From Pseudomonas sp. R5(2019) (GTDB lineage Bacteria; Pseudomonadota; Gammaproteobacteria; Pseudomonadales; Pseudomonadaceae), in the NCBI RefSeq assembly GCF_009905435.1, contig NZ_JAAAMT010000036.1:1-60568 (forward strand): 60,568 nt of DNA, read 5' to 3'. Under the pieces are notes generated by a model. That model did not search any database. It saw only the letters and a list, made by a program, of their open reading frames with translations, and was not told where the DNA came from. Positions 10,078 to 21,162 of this stretch are shown in pieces; position 1 is the stretch's first letter; each line of letters begins with the position of its first letter. Both the position numbers and the translations under genes were made by a program.

Positions 10078-10866
10078 GTGATTGATTCGTTCAACCGCAC
10101 GGGCCCGCTGATGGAAGCCACCAGCTACCCCTTGTGGGCACAGCTGCTGATACAAGCCTGCGCGCCGAGCAAGGCCCGGGTAGTCGAACACGAGATTTAC
10201 CAGCGCATGCGCGATGGCAAGCTGTCGCCCCAGACCCTGCGCCAATACCTGATTGGCGGCTGGACGGTGGTAGAGCAGTTTTCGCTGTACATGGCCCAGA
10301 ACCTCACCAAGACCCGCTTCGCCCGCCACCCCGGCGAAGACATGGCGCGGCGCTGGCTGATGCGCAATATCCGTGTTGAACTCAACCATGCCGACTACTG
10401 GCTGGACTGGAGCCAGGCCAATGGCGTCAGCCTGCAGGACCTTCAGGCCCAGGAGGTGCCGGTAGCGCTGCAAGCCTTGGGGCACTGGTGCTGGCAGACC
10501 AGCACATCACACCCGCTGGTCGTCGCGATTGCCGCGACCAACTACGCCATTGAAGGAGCGACAGGGGAATGGTCGGCGCTGGTGTGCTCCGACGGCACCT
10601 ATGCCGAAACCTTTGCGCCAGCGGAACGAAAGCGGGCGATGCGCTGGCTGAAAATGCATGCCCAGTACGACGATACCCACCCGTGGGAAGCGCTGGAAAT
10701 TATCTGCACCCTGGCCGGCAACAACCCGGCCGAAGCCCTTCAGGCCGAGCTGCGGCGGGCCATCTGCAAAAGTTACGACTACATGTTTGTGTTTCTGGAG
10801 CACTGCCTGGCGCTTGAGCAGCGCCAGTCCGGCCGCAGTCGCATGGCGCTGGTGCAAGGCGGCTAA
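10078..10866 (+). CDS. TenA-superfamily / heme-oxygenase-like diiron protein
   Basis: 262 residues, helical, soluble. GTG start with an excellent site (AAGGAGGCGAAC). The fold family is TenA/PqqC/heme-oxygenase-like, from the pattern LRQYLIGGWTVVEQFSLYM...NIRVELNHADYW...NYAIEGATGEWS. Possible metal ligands are Glu101, His104, Glu159 and the triplet His194-Asp198-His201 (HAQYDDTH); the last spacing equals that of CADD-type diiron oxygenases. The thiaminase catalytic Cys of true TenA is not evident. Reaction unknown. It lies 41 bases after the RbdA-like gene and may be transcribed with it. Confidence 0.8.
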   Translation: MIDSFNRTGPLMEATSYPLWAQLLIQACAPSKARVVEHEIYQRMRDGKLSPQTLRQYLIGGWTVVEQFSLYMAQNLTKTRFARHPGEDMARRWLMRNIRVELNHADYWLDWSQANGVSLQDLQAQEVPVALQALGHWCWQTSTSHPLVVAIAATNYAIEGATGEWSALVCSDGTYAETFAPAERKRAMRWLKMHAQYDDTHPWEALEIICTLAGNNPAEALQAELRRAICKSYDYMFVFLEHCLALEQRQSGRSRMALVQGG

Positions 10867-10896
10867 CCCGCTCTTCACGGAGGCAGCAAATCCCTT

Positions 10897-11035
10897 GTAG
10901 GAGCGGACCTGGCCGCGATGGGCCGCACAGCGGCCCCTGAGGCCATTGACATCAGCGATACAGCTTGCGGGCCAGGTAGGTTTCAGAATCGCTGGGGGCC
11001 GCTGCGCGGCCCATCGCGGCCAGGTCCGCTCCTAC
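10897..11035. repeat. REP pair
   Basis: REP copies at 10897-10937 (starting GTAGGAGCGGACCTGGCC) and 10994-11035 (its inverted partner ending TCCGCTCCTAC), separated by 56 bases of unique sequence. They fill the gap between the convergent TenA-like and yciK genes. Confidence 0.75.
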
Positions 11036-11058
11036 AACACGTCAGCGTTCACACTCGT

Positions 11059-11799
11059 TTACTGGGCGTTGAACGCCTGGCCATTGATGCCGGTGCTGTC
11101 CGGGCCCATCAGGTACAGGTAGACCGGCATGATCTGTTCGGGCGTCGGGTTGTCCTGCGGGTTTTCGCCAGGGTAGGCCTGGGCGCGCATGCTGGTGCGG
11201 GTGGCACCGGGGTTGATGCTGTTGGCGCGCACGGCGGCGACGCCATCGACTTCGTCGGCCAGGGTCTGCATCAGCCCCTCGGTGGCGAACTTCGACACCC
11301 CGTATGCACCCCAGTAGGCCCGGCCTTTGCGCCCGACGCTGCTGGAGGTGAAGATCACTGACGCATCTTCGGACAACTTGAGCAGCGGCAGCAGCGTGCT
11401 GGTGAGCATGAAGGTGGCGTTGACGTTGATCTGCATCACCCGCATGAAGTTGTCGCCCGAGAGCTGCTCCAGCGGTGTGCGCGGGCCGATGATCGAAGCG
11501 TTGTGCAGCAGCCCGTCGAGGCGGCCGAACTCGGTTTCGATCATCGCGGCCAGCTCGTCGTACTGGTGCGGCAGGGCGGTTTCCAGGTTGAACGGAATGA
11601 CCGCCGGCTGCGGGTATCCGGCCGCTTCGATGCGGTCGTAGAGCTCGGTCAGGTTGGCTTCGGTCTTGCCCAGCAACAGCACGGTGGCGCCGTGAGCGGC
11701 GTAGGTCATGGCGGCGGCGGCACCGATGCCGCGGCCGGCGCCGGTCACGAGAATGACCCGGTCTTTGAGCAGGTTGGGGCGGGCAGAGTAGTCGAACAT
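11059..11799 (-). CDS. yciK: YciK family short-chain dehydrogenase
   Basis: 246 residues. The Rossmann motif TGAGRGIG at about 19-26, the NAS(I) motif (LLHNASIIGP), the catalytic Ser in FTSSSVG and the YGVSK catalytic pair are all present, so it should be active with NAD(P)H. Its physiological substrate is not known. It is last in the minus-strand run mtaD-ubiG-mupP-yciK, 27 bases after mupP, an arrangement I recall as PA3170-PA3173 in P. aeruginosa. Confidence 0.92.
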   Translation of the reverse strand: MFDYSARPNLLKDRVILVTGAGRGIGAAAAMTYAAHGATVLLLGKTEANLTELYDRIEAAGYPQPAVIPFNLETALPHQYDELAAMIETEFGRLDGLLHNASIIGPRTPLEQLSGDNFMRVMQINVNATFMLTSTLLPLLKLSEDASVIFTSSSVGRKGRAYWGAYGVSKFATEGLMQTLADEVDGVAAVRANSINPGATRTSMRAQAYPGENPQDNPTPEQIMPVYLYLMGPDSTGINGQAFNAQ

Positions 11800-11826
11800 G
11801 GGGGTTGCCTCGTTGTCAGGGTGGGA

Positions 11827-12498
11827 TCAGCAGCTACAGAGCGCGTGATCCAGCACCTTCCTCAGTTCCAGCGGATGATCCACCACCACGTCCGCGCCCC
11901 AGTGATCCGGATTGTCATTCGGGTGGATATAGCCAAAGCGCACCGCCGCCGTTTTGGTACCGGCATCGCGCCCGGATTCGATATCGCGCAGGTCATCGCC
12001 CACGAACAGCACGCTGGCCGGATCCAGGTCGAGCATCTTGCACGCCAGGATCAGCGGCTCCGGGTCAGGCTTGCTGTTTTTCACGTGGTCCGGGCAAATC
12101 AGCAGGGCAGAGCGCTCGGCCAGCCCCAGTCGCTGCATGATCGGCTCGGCAAAGCGCACCGGCTTGTTGGTCACCACACCCCAGACCAGGTTGGCCTTCT
12201 CGATGTCGGCCAAAAGCTCTGCCATGCCGTCGAACAGCTTGCTGTGCACCGCGCAATCGATCTGGTAGCGCTCCAGGAACTCAAGGCGCAGCGGCTCGAA
12301 CTCGGGGGCTTCGGGGTCCATGTCGAAAGCGGCGGCCACCATGGCCTTGGCACCACCGGAAATCACATCACGGATCAGCTTGTCGGCCACCTGCGGGCGA
12401 CCGCGGTCTGCCAGCATGCTCTGGCAGATGGCAATAAAGTCCGGCGCCGTGTCGAGCAGGGTGCCGTCCATGTCGAAAAGAACTGCTCTTAAACGCAT
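11827..12498 (-). CDS. mupP: N-acetylmuramic acid 6-phosphate phosphatase (HAD family)
   Basis: 223 residues. HAD motif I is FDMDGTLLDT with the nucleophile Asp, motif II VVTNK, motif III KPDPEP, motif IV VGDDLRDIESG. Older annotations call it phosphoglycolate phosphatase. Placement directly after ubiG matches the pseudomonad MupP gene, which removes phosphate from MurNAc-6P in the AmgK-MurU peptidoglycan recycling route and so affects fosfomycin tolerance and ampC induction. It starts 3 bases after the ubiG stop. Confidence 0.9.
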   Translation of the reverse strand: MRLRAVLFDMDGTLLDTAPDFIAICQSMLADRGRPQVADKLIRDVISGGAKAMVAAAFDMDPEAPEFEPLRLEFLERYQIDCAVHSKLFDGMAELLADIEKANLVWGVVTNKPVRFAEPIMQRLGLAERSALLICPDHVKNSKPDPEPLILACKMLDLDPASVLFVGDDLRDIESGRDAGTKTAAVRFGYIHPNDNPDHWGADVVVDHPLELRKVLDHALCSC

Positions 12499-12501
12499 TG
12501 A

Positions 12502-13200
12502 TTATTCCTCGCGCAGCGTCTGGATCATGTAGTTGACGTCGACGTCAGCGGCCAATTTATAGTGCTTGGTCAGCGGGTTGTAGGTCAGGCCGATGATGTC
12601 CTTGACCGTCAGGCCCGCGGCGCGGCTCCAGGCACCCAGCTCGGAAGGGCGGATGAATTTCTTGAAGTCATGGGTGCCGCGTGGCAGCAGCTTCATGATG
12701 TACTCGGCGCCGATGATGGCGAACAGGTAAGCCTTGGGGTTGCGGTTGATGGTGGAGAAAAACACCTGGCCGCCCGGCTTGACCATGCGAAAGCACGCGC
12801 GGATCACCGACGAGGGATCGGGTACGTGCTCGAGCATTTCCAGACAGGTCACCACGTCGAACTGCTCGGGCATTTCCTCGGCCAGGGCTTCGGCGGTGAT
12901 CTGCCGGTAATCCACTTCTACGCCGGATTCCAGCTGGTGCAGCTGGGCAACCGCCAGCGGCGCTTCGCCCATGTCGATGCCGGTGACGGTCGCACCGCGC
13001 AAGGCCATGGCCTCGCTGAGGATGCCGCCGCCGCAGCCGACGTCGAGGACTTTCTTGCCGGCCAGTTTGACCCGCTCGTCAATCCAGTTCACCCGCAGCG
13101 GGTTGATGTCGTGCAGGGGCTTGAATTCACTTTCGCGGTCCCACCAGCGATGAGCCAGTGCCTCGAATTTTGCGATTTCGGCGTGATCGACGTTGCTCAT
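12502..13200 (-). CDS. ubiG: Ubiquinone biosynthesis O-methyltransferase
   Basis: 232 residues. UbiG performs both O-methylations of the ubiquinone ring using S-adenosylmethionine. SAM motif I is VLDVGCGGGILSE; the family-specific segments HRWWD and PLHDINPLRVNWI are near the N-terminus, and EMLEHVPDP forms motif post-II. Start ATG 13200 follows AGAGGATTGTCC; a TTG two codons earlier is possible but unnecessary. It is in the middle of the mtaD-ubiG-mupP-yciK run, 65 bases after mtaD. Confidence 0.96.
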   Translation of the reverse strand: MSNVDHAEIAKFEALAHRWWDRESEFKPLHDINPLRVNWIDERVKLAGKKVLDVGCGGGILSEAMALRGATVTGIDMGEAPLAVAQLHQLESGVEVDYRQITAEALAEEMPEQFDVVTCLEMLEHVPDPSSVIRACFRMVKPGGQVFFSTINRNPKAYLFAIIGAEYIMKLLPRGTHDFKKFIRPSELGAWSRAAGLTVKDIIGLTYNPLTKHYKLAADVDVNYMIQTLREE

Positions 13201-13265
13201 GGACAATCCTCTGAAGCTTGAAAATACGGGGTTCCTGATGCCAGGCGATGGCTGCCCGGCAGAAA

Positions 13266-14597
13266 TTATTCGCTAAGGCCGCTGATGCGTTTGCCCCATT
13301 GGGTGGCGGTGGCATGCAGCGCTTGTTCGTCAAAATGGGTCAGGCGGCGGTCGGCAACCAGCTGTTTGCCGCCGACCCAGACGTCCTTGACGCACTCGCG
13401 ACCGGTGGCATAAATCAGCTGCGACACCGGGTCATAAATCGGTTGCTGGGCCAGCCCCGACAAATCGAAGGCCACAAGGTCCGCGGCCTTGCCCAGCTCC
13501 AGCGAGCCGGTCTGCTCGTCCAGGCCCAGCGCCCGGGCACCGTTGAGGGTGGCCATGCGCAAGGCGCTGTGGGCATCCAGGGCGGTGGCGGAGCCGGCCA
13601 CGGCCTTGGCCAGCAGGGCTGCGGTGCGGGTTTCACCGAGCAGGTCGAGGTCATTGTTGCTGGCCGCGCCATCGGTGCCGACCGCCACATTGACCCCGGC
13701 TTGCCACAGGCGTTCGACCGGGCAAAAACCGCTGGCCAGTTTCAGGTTCGATTCGGGGCAGTGGATCACGCTGGTATTGCTTTCTACCAGCAAGGCCAGG
13801 TCGTCATCGCTGATCTGGGTCATGTGCACGGCCTGAAAGCGCGGCCCCAGCAGGCCCAGGCGCGCCAGGCGGGCCAGTGGCCGCTCGCCGCGCTGTTCGA
13901 TGGACTGCTGAACCTCGAAGGCGGCTTCGTGGGCGTGCATGTGAATCGCGGCGTCCAGCTCTTCGGCCAGCACGCGGATTTTCTCGAGGTTTTCATCGCC
14001 CACGGTGTAGGGCGCGTGCGGGCCGAAGGCGACGCTGATGCGCGGGTGGTACCTGAGGTCGTTGAACAGCTCGATGCTCTGGTGCAGGGCTTCATCGGCG
14101 TTGCGCGCGCCGGGGATCGGGAAGTCCAGCACCGGGATGGTGATTTGCGCGCGAATGCCGCTGTTGTGCACGCACTCGCCGGCGACCTTCGGAAAGAAAT
14201 ACATGTCCGAGAAGCAGGTGATACCGCCCTTGAGCTGCTCGGCGATGGCAAGGTCGGTGCCGTCGCGCACGAAGTCTTCCGTGACCCAGCGACCCTCGGC
14301 CGGCCAGATGTGCTCTTCGAGCCAGGTCATCAGCGGCAGATCGTCGGCCAGGCCGCGGAACAGGGTCATGGCGGCGTGGCCATGGGCGTTGATCAGCCCA
14401 GGGGCCAGCAGGCAGCCCGGCAGTTCGCGTACTTCGGTGGCGGCAAGCTTGAGCGCATCGCTGCGCGGGCCGATAAATGCGATGTGCCCATCGCGCAGCC
14501 CCAGTGCATGCTCGGTGAGTACCACGCCAGCCGGTTCGACCGGCACCAGCCAGGTCGGCAGGAGCAACAGGTCGAGTGGGGTACTGGCGTTGGGCAT
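13266..14597 (-). CDS. mtaD: 5'-methylthioadenosine/S-adenosylhomocysteine deaminase (TRZ/ATZ hydrolase)
   Basis: 443 residues of the amidohydrolase superfamily. Metal ligands are in NAHGHAAMT, HMHAHEA and the later His in VHMTQ; the Asp is in VGTDGAASNND. In pseudomonads this enzyme deaminates methylthioadenosine to methylthioinosine, which MtnP and then MtnA process, so its position back-to-back with mtnA makes sense. Start ATG 14597 gives the expected family N-terminus; in-frame codons upstream encode an Arg-rich non-family stretch. The ribosome site is weak (CGGAAATTGCCC). Confidence 0.9.
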   Translation of the reverse strand: MPNASTPLDLLLLPTWLVPVEPAGVVLTEHALGLRDGHIAFIGPRSDALKLAATEVRELPGCLLAPGLINAHGHAAMTLFRGLADDLPLMTWLEEHIWPAEGRWVTEDFVRDGTDLAIAEQLKGGITCFSDMYFFPKVAGECVHNSGIRAQITIPVLDFPIPGARNADEALHQSIELFNDLRYHPRISVAFGPHAPYTVGDENLEKIRVLAEELDAAIHMHAHEAAFEVQQSIEQRGERPLARLARLGLLGPRFQAVHMTQISDDDLALLVESNTSVIHCPESNLKLASGFCPVERLWQAGVNVAVGTDGAASNNDLDLLGETRTAALLAKAVAGSATALDAHSALRMATLNGARALGLDEQTGSLELGKAADLVAFDLSGLAQQPIYDPVSQLIYATGRECVKDVWVGGKQLVADRRLTHFDEQALHATATQWGKRISGLSE

Positions 14598-14631
14598 GGG
14601 CAATTTCCGATACATTTGAGCGAAGAGGGCG

Positions 14632-14669
14632 AGTATACCCGAGCGTCTTCGTCGGGGGATCGCTATAAT
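14632..14669. promoter_or_regulatory. Divergent -10 boxes for mtaD and mtnA
   Basis: In the 106-base gap, TATAAT at 14664-14669 faces mtnA, and TATACT (complement of 14632-14637) faces mtaD, each 30-35 bases before its start codon. Neither has a good -35 at 17 bases, so strength or activator need is unknown. Confidence 0.5.
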
Positions 14670-14703
14670 CGACCGCTTTTGATGTCTGAGTACGGGGTGA
14701 GGC

Positions 14704-15780
14704 ATGCGCGATCGACTGTTGGCTGCGGAGAAGGTAAAGGCCATCGATTGGCGAGACGGTGCCCTTTACCTGATCGATCAGCGTGTCCTGCCGTTTCAGG
14801 AAACCTGGCTGAGCTACACCGATGCGGCCGGGGTGGCCGAGGCAATCCGCTTGATGGTAGTGCGCGGCGCGCCGGCGATCGGCATCAGCGCGGCCTATGG
14901 CGTGGTGCTTGGCGCACGCCAGCGCCTGGCAGCGGGTGGTGACTGGCGCGCTGCGCTGGAGCAGGACTTCGCCCTGCTGGCCAATTCGCGGCCCACGGCG
15001 GTCAACCTTTTCTGGGCGCTGAATCGCATGCGTGATCGCCTGGACCGTCTGAAAAACAGCGATGACCCATTGCCCGCCCTGGAAGCCGAAGCGCTGGCGA
15101 TCCACGAGAGCGATCGTGAAGCCAACCTGACCATGGCGCAACTGGGTGTCGACCTGATCCGCCGACACCAGGGCAACGAACAGACCTTGCTGACCCACTG
15201 CAATACCGGTGCCTTGGCCACGGGCGGGTTCGGTACTGCCCTGGGTGTGATTCGCGGCGCGTTTCTGGAGGGCATGGTTGAGCGCGTTTACGCCGATGAA
15301 ACCCGCCCTTGGCTGCAAGGCTCGCGCCTGACGGCCTGGGAGCTGGCGAACGAAGGCATCCCGGTCACCCTTAATGCGGACTCTGCCGCGGCGCACCTGA
15401 TGAAGACCAAGGGCATCACTTGGGTCATCGTAGGCGCCGACCGCATCACCGCCAATGGTGATGTGGCGAACAAGATCGGCACCTACCAACTGGCGGTGAA
15501 CGCCATGCATCACGGTGTGCGCTTCATGGTGGTGGCGCCAAGCTCGACCATCGACATGAGCCTGGCCAGTGGCGAGGACATCCCGATCGAAGAGCGCGCC
15601 GGCAGCGAACTGCTCGAAGTGGGCGGCCAGAGAGTCGGCGCGGACGTCGATGCCTTTAACCCGGTCTTCGACGTGACGCCTGCCGACCTGATCGATGCGA
15701 TAGTGACCGAGAAGGGCATTGTAGAGCGGCCTGATACCGCCAAGATGGCGCAATTGATGTGTCGCAAGCGGTTGCATTGA
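14704..15780 (+). CDS. mtnA: S-methyl-5-thioribose-1-phosphate isomerase
   Basis: 358 residues of the eIF2B/MtnA family. It converts methylthioribose-1-phosphate to methylthioribulose-1-phosphate in methionine salvage. Family motifs are RGAPAIGISAAYGV, the catalytic Cys in THCNTGALATGG, and the catalytic Asp in VGADRITANGDVANKIGTY. ATG 14704 follows GGGGTGAGGC. The next salvage enzymes (mtnB, mtnC) are not adjacent; the only other salvage-like gene in the window is the altered acireductone dioxygenase at 55.4 kb. Confidence 0.96.
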   Translation: MRDRLLAAEKVKAIDWRDGALYLIDQRVLPFQETWLSYTDAAGVAEAIRLMVVRGAPAIGISAAYGVVLGARQRLAAGGDWRAALEQDFALLANSRPTAVNLFWALNRMRDRLDRLKNSDDPLPALEAEALAIHESDREANLTMAQLGVDLIRRHQGNEQTLLTHCNTGALATGGFGTALGVIRGAFLEGMVERVYADETRPWLQGSRLTAWELANEGIPVTLNADSAAAHLMKTKGITWVIVGADRITANGDVANKIGTYQLAVNAMHHGVRFMVVAPSSTIDMSLASGEDIPIEERAGSELLEVGGQRVGADVDAFNPVFDVTPADLIDAIVTEKGIVERPDTAKMAQLMCRKRLH

Positions 15781-15800
15781 TCCTGCCGCACCGCAATCGT

Positions 15801-15953
15801 GTAGGAGCGGACCTGGCCGCGATGGGCCGCGCAGCGGCCCCTTGGGCCTGTGACATCTGCGAATAGCTTGCGAGTGCCGGCGGTTTCAGAATCGCCGGGG
15901 CCGCTTCGCAGCCCATCGCGGCCGGGCCGGGTCGCCGGACCGCCGCTCCTACA
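15801..15953. repeat. REP pair after mtnA
   Basis: A standard REP copy (15801-15841) and an inverted partner (about 15897-15953). The partner is expanded inside the arm by a GGGCCGGGTCGCCGGACC-type insertion also seen near 42236-42255. Lies 20 bases after the mtnA stop. Confidence 0.7.
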
Positions 15954-16227
15954 GGGGTGCAGGCTGTCTTGTAATACCAAACCGCGCCCACCCCCGCCAT
16001 TTCACCTTGTCGCCATCCACACGACGAATGTCGCTCCCACACCCCCGTTTGTGATAACATCCGGCGGTTTCCAAGGCCGCTCGATGAAGCGGTCTTTACT
16101 GCGCAGATCCATGGCTTAACTCGTTGATTTGTCGTAAGTCGTCGCTGGGCAAACCTCGCGGCGGCGAGCTTCGTGCGTCCCATATGGATGTGACGAGGTT
16201 TCACCAGAAAAAGGAATCAGGCTTCTC
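15954..16227 (+). promoter_or_regulatory. gyrA upstream region and structured leader
   Basis: 274 bases with no gene. A TGTGATAACAT stretch near 16047-16057 resembles an extended -10. Near the start codon AACCTCG (16152-16158) can pair with CGAGGTT (16194-16200), closing a structured segment just before the AAAAAGGAATC ribosome site. Promoter and structure are read by eye only. Confidence 0.35.
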
Positions 16228-18882
<2,655 letters not shown>

Positions 18883-18896
18883 AGTAATAGCGCAAT

Positions 18897-18921
18897 GCCC
18901 GTGGCCGCTGCGGCCGCGGGC
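18897..18921 (+). other. GC-rich hairpin between gyrA and serC
   Basis: GCCCGTGGCCG and CGGCCGCGGGC pair as an 11-bp stem (one G-U pair) around a three-base loop, 15 bases past the gyrA stop. There is no T-run after it, so it is a weak or Rho-assisted terminator at most, or an mRNA-protecting structure before serC. Confidence 0.55.
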
Positions 18922-18950
18922 TTGAGAACATGAGCAGAGCGAGAGTGGAT

Positions 18951-20036
18951 GTGAGCAAACGAGCCTTTAACTTCTGCGCAGGCCCTGCTGCGCTTCCCGA
19001 AGCCGTTCTGGCGCGTGCCCAGGCTGAAATGCTGGATTGGCATGGCAAGGGCTTGTCGGTCATGGAGATGAGCCACCGCAGCGACGAATACGTGGCCATT
19101 GCTGAAAAGGCCGAGCAGGACCTGCGTGACCTGCTGTCTGTTCCGTCCAACTATAAAGTCTTGTTCCTGCAGGGTGGCGCGAGCCAGCAGTTCGCCGAGA
19201 TCCCGCTGAACCTGCTGCCTGAAGAAGGCACCGCCGACTATATCGAAACCGGTATCTGGTCGAAAAAGGCCATCGAGGAAGCCCGTCGCTTCGGCAACGT
19301 CAATGTGGCTGCCTCCGCCAAGCCTTATGATTACCTGGCTATCCCTGGCCAGAATGAGTGGAACCTGACTCAAGGTGCTGCTTACGTTCATTACGCCTCC
19401 AACGAAACCATCGGTGGCCTGGAGTTCGACTGGGTTCCACAGACCGGTGATGTTCCGCTGGTGGTCGACATGTCTTCCGATATTCTCTCGCGCCCGATCG
19501 ATGTGTCGCAGTACGGCCTGATCTATGCCGGCGCGCAGAAAAACATCGGCCCGAGCGGCCTGGTGGTGGTGATCGTTCGTGAAGACCTGCTGGGCCGTGC
19601 CCGCAGCAACTGCCCGACCATGCTCAATTACAAGGTCGCGGCCGACAACGGCTCGATGTACAACACCCCGGCGACCTACTCCTGGTACCTGTCGGGCCTG
19701 GTGTTCGAGTGGCTCAAGGAGCAGGGCGGTGTCGAGGCCATGGAGCAGCGCAACCGCGCCAAGAAGGATCGCCTGTACGGTTTCATCGACAGCAGCGCCT
19801 TCTACAGCAACCCGATCGCGCCAAACGCCCGTTCGTGGATGAACGTACCGTTCCGTCTGGCTGACGAGCGCCTGGACAAGGCCTTCCTCGCCGGTGCCGA
19901 CGCCCGTGGCCTGCTGAACCTCAAGGGCCACCGTTCGGTCGGCGGCATGCGCGCCTCCATCTACAATGCCCTGGGCCTGGATGCGGTCGAGGCGCTGGTG
20001 GCCTACATGGCCGAGTTCGAGAAGGAACATGCCTGA
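18951..20036 (+). CDS. serC: Phosphoserine aminotransferase
   Basis: 361 residues, PLP enzyme making 3-phosphoserine (and serving pyridoxine synthesis). Motifs: FNFCAGPAALP at the N-terminus, GGASQQFAEIPLN for phosphate binding, and the PLP Lys in YAGAQKNIGPSG. I chose GTG 18951 (MSKRAFNF after conversion, the usual family start, preceded by GCGAGAGTGGAT). An in-frame ATG at 18930 would add seven residues. The stop overlaps the pheA start (TGATG), so the two are translationally coupled. Confidence 0.96.
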   Translation: MSKRAFNFCAGPAALPEAVLARAQAEMLDWHGKGLSVMEMSHRSDEYVAIAEKAEQDLRDLLSVPSNYKVLFLQGGASQQFAEIPLNLLPEEGTADYIETGIWSKKAIEEARRFGNVNVAASAKPYDYLAIPGQNEWNLTQGAAYVHYASNETIGGLEFDWVPQTGDVPLVVDMSSDILSRPIDVSQYGLIYAGAQKNIGPSGLVVVIVREDLLGRARSNCPTMLNYKVAADNGSMYNTPATYSWYLSGLVFEWLKEQGGVEAMEQRNRAKKDRLYGFIDSSAFYSNPIAPNARSWMNVPFRLADERLDKAFLAGADARGLLNLKGHRSVGGMRASIYNALGLDAVEALVAYMAEFEKEHA

Positions 20037-21130
20037 TGTCTGAACAAGAGCTCAAGGCGCTGCGGGTTCGCATCGACAGTCTGGATGAAAAGATCCTCGA
20101 GTTGATCAGCGACCGTGCCCGCTGCGCGCAGGAAGTGGCCCGGGTGAAGATGGCTTCCCTGGCCGAAGGCGAAGTCCCGGTGTTCTACCGCCCCGAGCGT
20201 GAAGCGCAGGTACTCAAGCGGGTCATGGAGCGCAACCCGGGGCCACTGGGCAACGAAGAGATGGCACGGTTGTTCCGTGAAATCATGTCGTCGTGCCTGG
20301 CCCTGGAGCAGCCGCTGAAAGTCGCCTACCTGGGCCCTGAGGGGACGTTCACCCAGGCCGCTGCGATGAAGCATTTCGGCCACGCCGTGATCAGCAAGCC
20401 GATGGCGGCGATCGACGAAGTGTTCCGTGAGGTGGCAGCCGGTGCGGTCAACTTCGGCGTGGTGCCGGTGGAGAACTCCACCGAGGGTGCGGTCAACCAC
20501 ACCCTGGACAGCTTCCTTGAGCACGACATGGTGATCTGTGGCGAAGTCGAGCTGCGGATTCACCATCACCTGTTGGTCGGTGAAAACACCAAGACCGACA
20601 GCATCACCCGTATTTACTCCCACGCCCAGTCGCTGGCGCAATGCCGCAAGTGGCTGGATGCGCATTACCCGAACGTCGAGCGTGTCGCGGTTTCCAGCAA
20701 CGCCGAGGCGGCCAAGCGGGTCAAGGGCGAATGGAACTCCGCCGCGATTGCCGGCGACATGGCGGCCGGGCTGTATGGCCTGACCCGTCTGGCCGAGAAA
20801 ATCGAAGACCGCCCGGACAACTCCACGCGCTTCTTGATGATCGGCAACCAGGAAGTACCACCGACGGGCGACGACAAGACCTCGATCATCGTCTCCATGA
20901 GCAACAAGCCAGGTGCCTTGCACGAGCTGTTGGTGCCATTCCACGACAACGGCATCGACCTGACCCGCATCGAGACCCGGCCTTCACGAAGCGGTAAATG
21001 GACCTACGTATTCTTCATTGATTTCATGGGGCACCACCGCGATCCGCTGATCAAGGCCGTGCTCGAGAAAATCAGTCAGGAAGCCGTGGCACTCAAGGTG
21101 CTGGGGTCCTACCCGAAAGCGGTTCTCTGA
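20036..21130 (+). CDS. pheA: Bifunctional chorismate mutase/prephenate dehydratase (P-protein)
   Basis: 364 residues. Chorismate mutase domain about 1-90 (LRVRIDSLDEKILELISDRA), prephenate dehydratase about 95-270 (YLGPEGTFTQAA, VPVENSTEGAVNHTLDSF, NSTRFLMIG), and an ACT regulatory domain to the end. The ACT domain has GALHELLVPF and IETRPSR, the phenylalanine-binding signatures, so feedback control by Phe is expected. It makes phenylpyruvate. Coupled to serC by a one-base overlap. Confidence 0.97.
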   Translation: MSEQELKALRVRIDSLDEKILELISDRARCAQEVARVKMASLAEGEVPVFYRPEREAQVLKRVMERNPGPLGNEEMARLFREIMSSCLALEQPLKVAYLGPEGTFTQAAAMKHFGHAVISKPMAAIDEVFREVAAGAVNFGVVPVENSTEGAVNHTLDSFLEHDMVICGEVELRIHHHLLVGENTKTDSITRIYSHAQSLAQCRKWLDAHYPNVERVAVSSNAEAAKRVKGEWNSAAIAGDMAAGLYGLTRLAEKIEDRPDNSTRFLMIGNQEVPPTGDDKTSIIVSMSNKPGALHELLVPFHDNGIDLTRIETRPSRSGKWTYVFFIDFMGHHRDPLIKAVLEKISQEAVALKVLGSYPKAVL

Positions 21131-21141
21131 GGCGATTATCA

Positions 21142-21162
21142 ATGAGCGACTTTTGTGCTTGA
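21142..21162 (+). other. Six-codon reading frame upstream of tyrA-aroA
   Basis: ATG at 21142 is preceded at good spacing by GAGG (21129-21132) and encodes MSDFCA, then TGA at 21160-21162. It overlaps the GTG 21155 start of the fusion gene in another frame and ends one base before another in-frame GTG (21164). Many pseudomonads carry hisC between pheA and tyrA, starting with a similar Met-Ser...Phe sequence, so this may be its leftover start. It could also act as a coupling leader. Confidence 0.4.

Noticed and set aside
16084..16119. Eleven-codon frame upstream of gyrA (MKRSLLRRSMA)
   Set aside because: No ribosome site, and it starts inside a small palindrome (CCGCTCGATGAAGCGG); probably chance.
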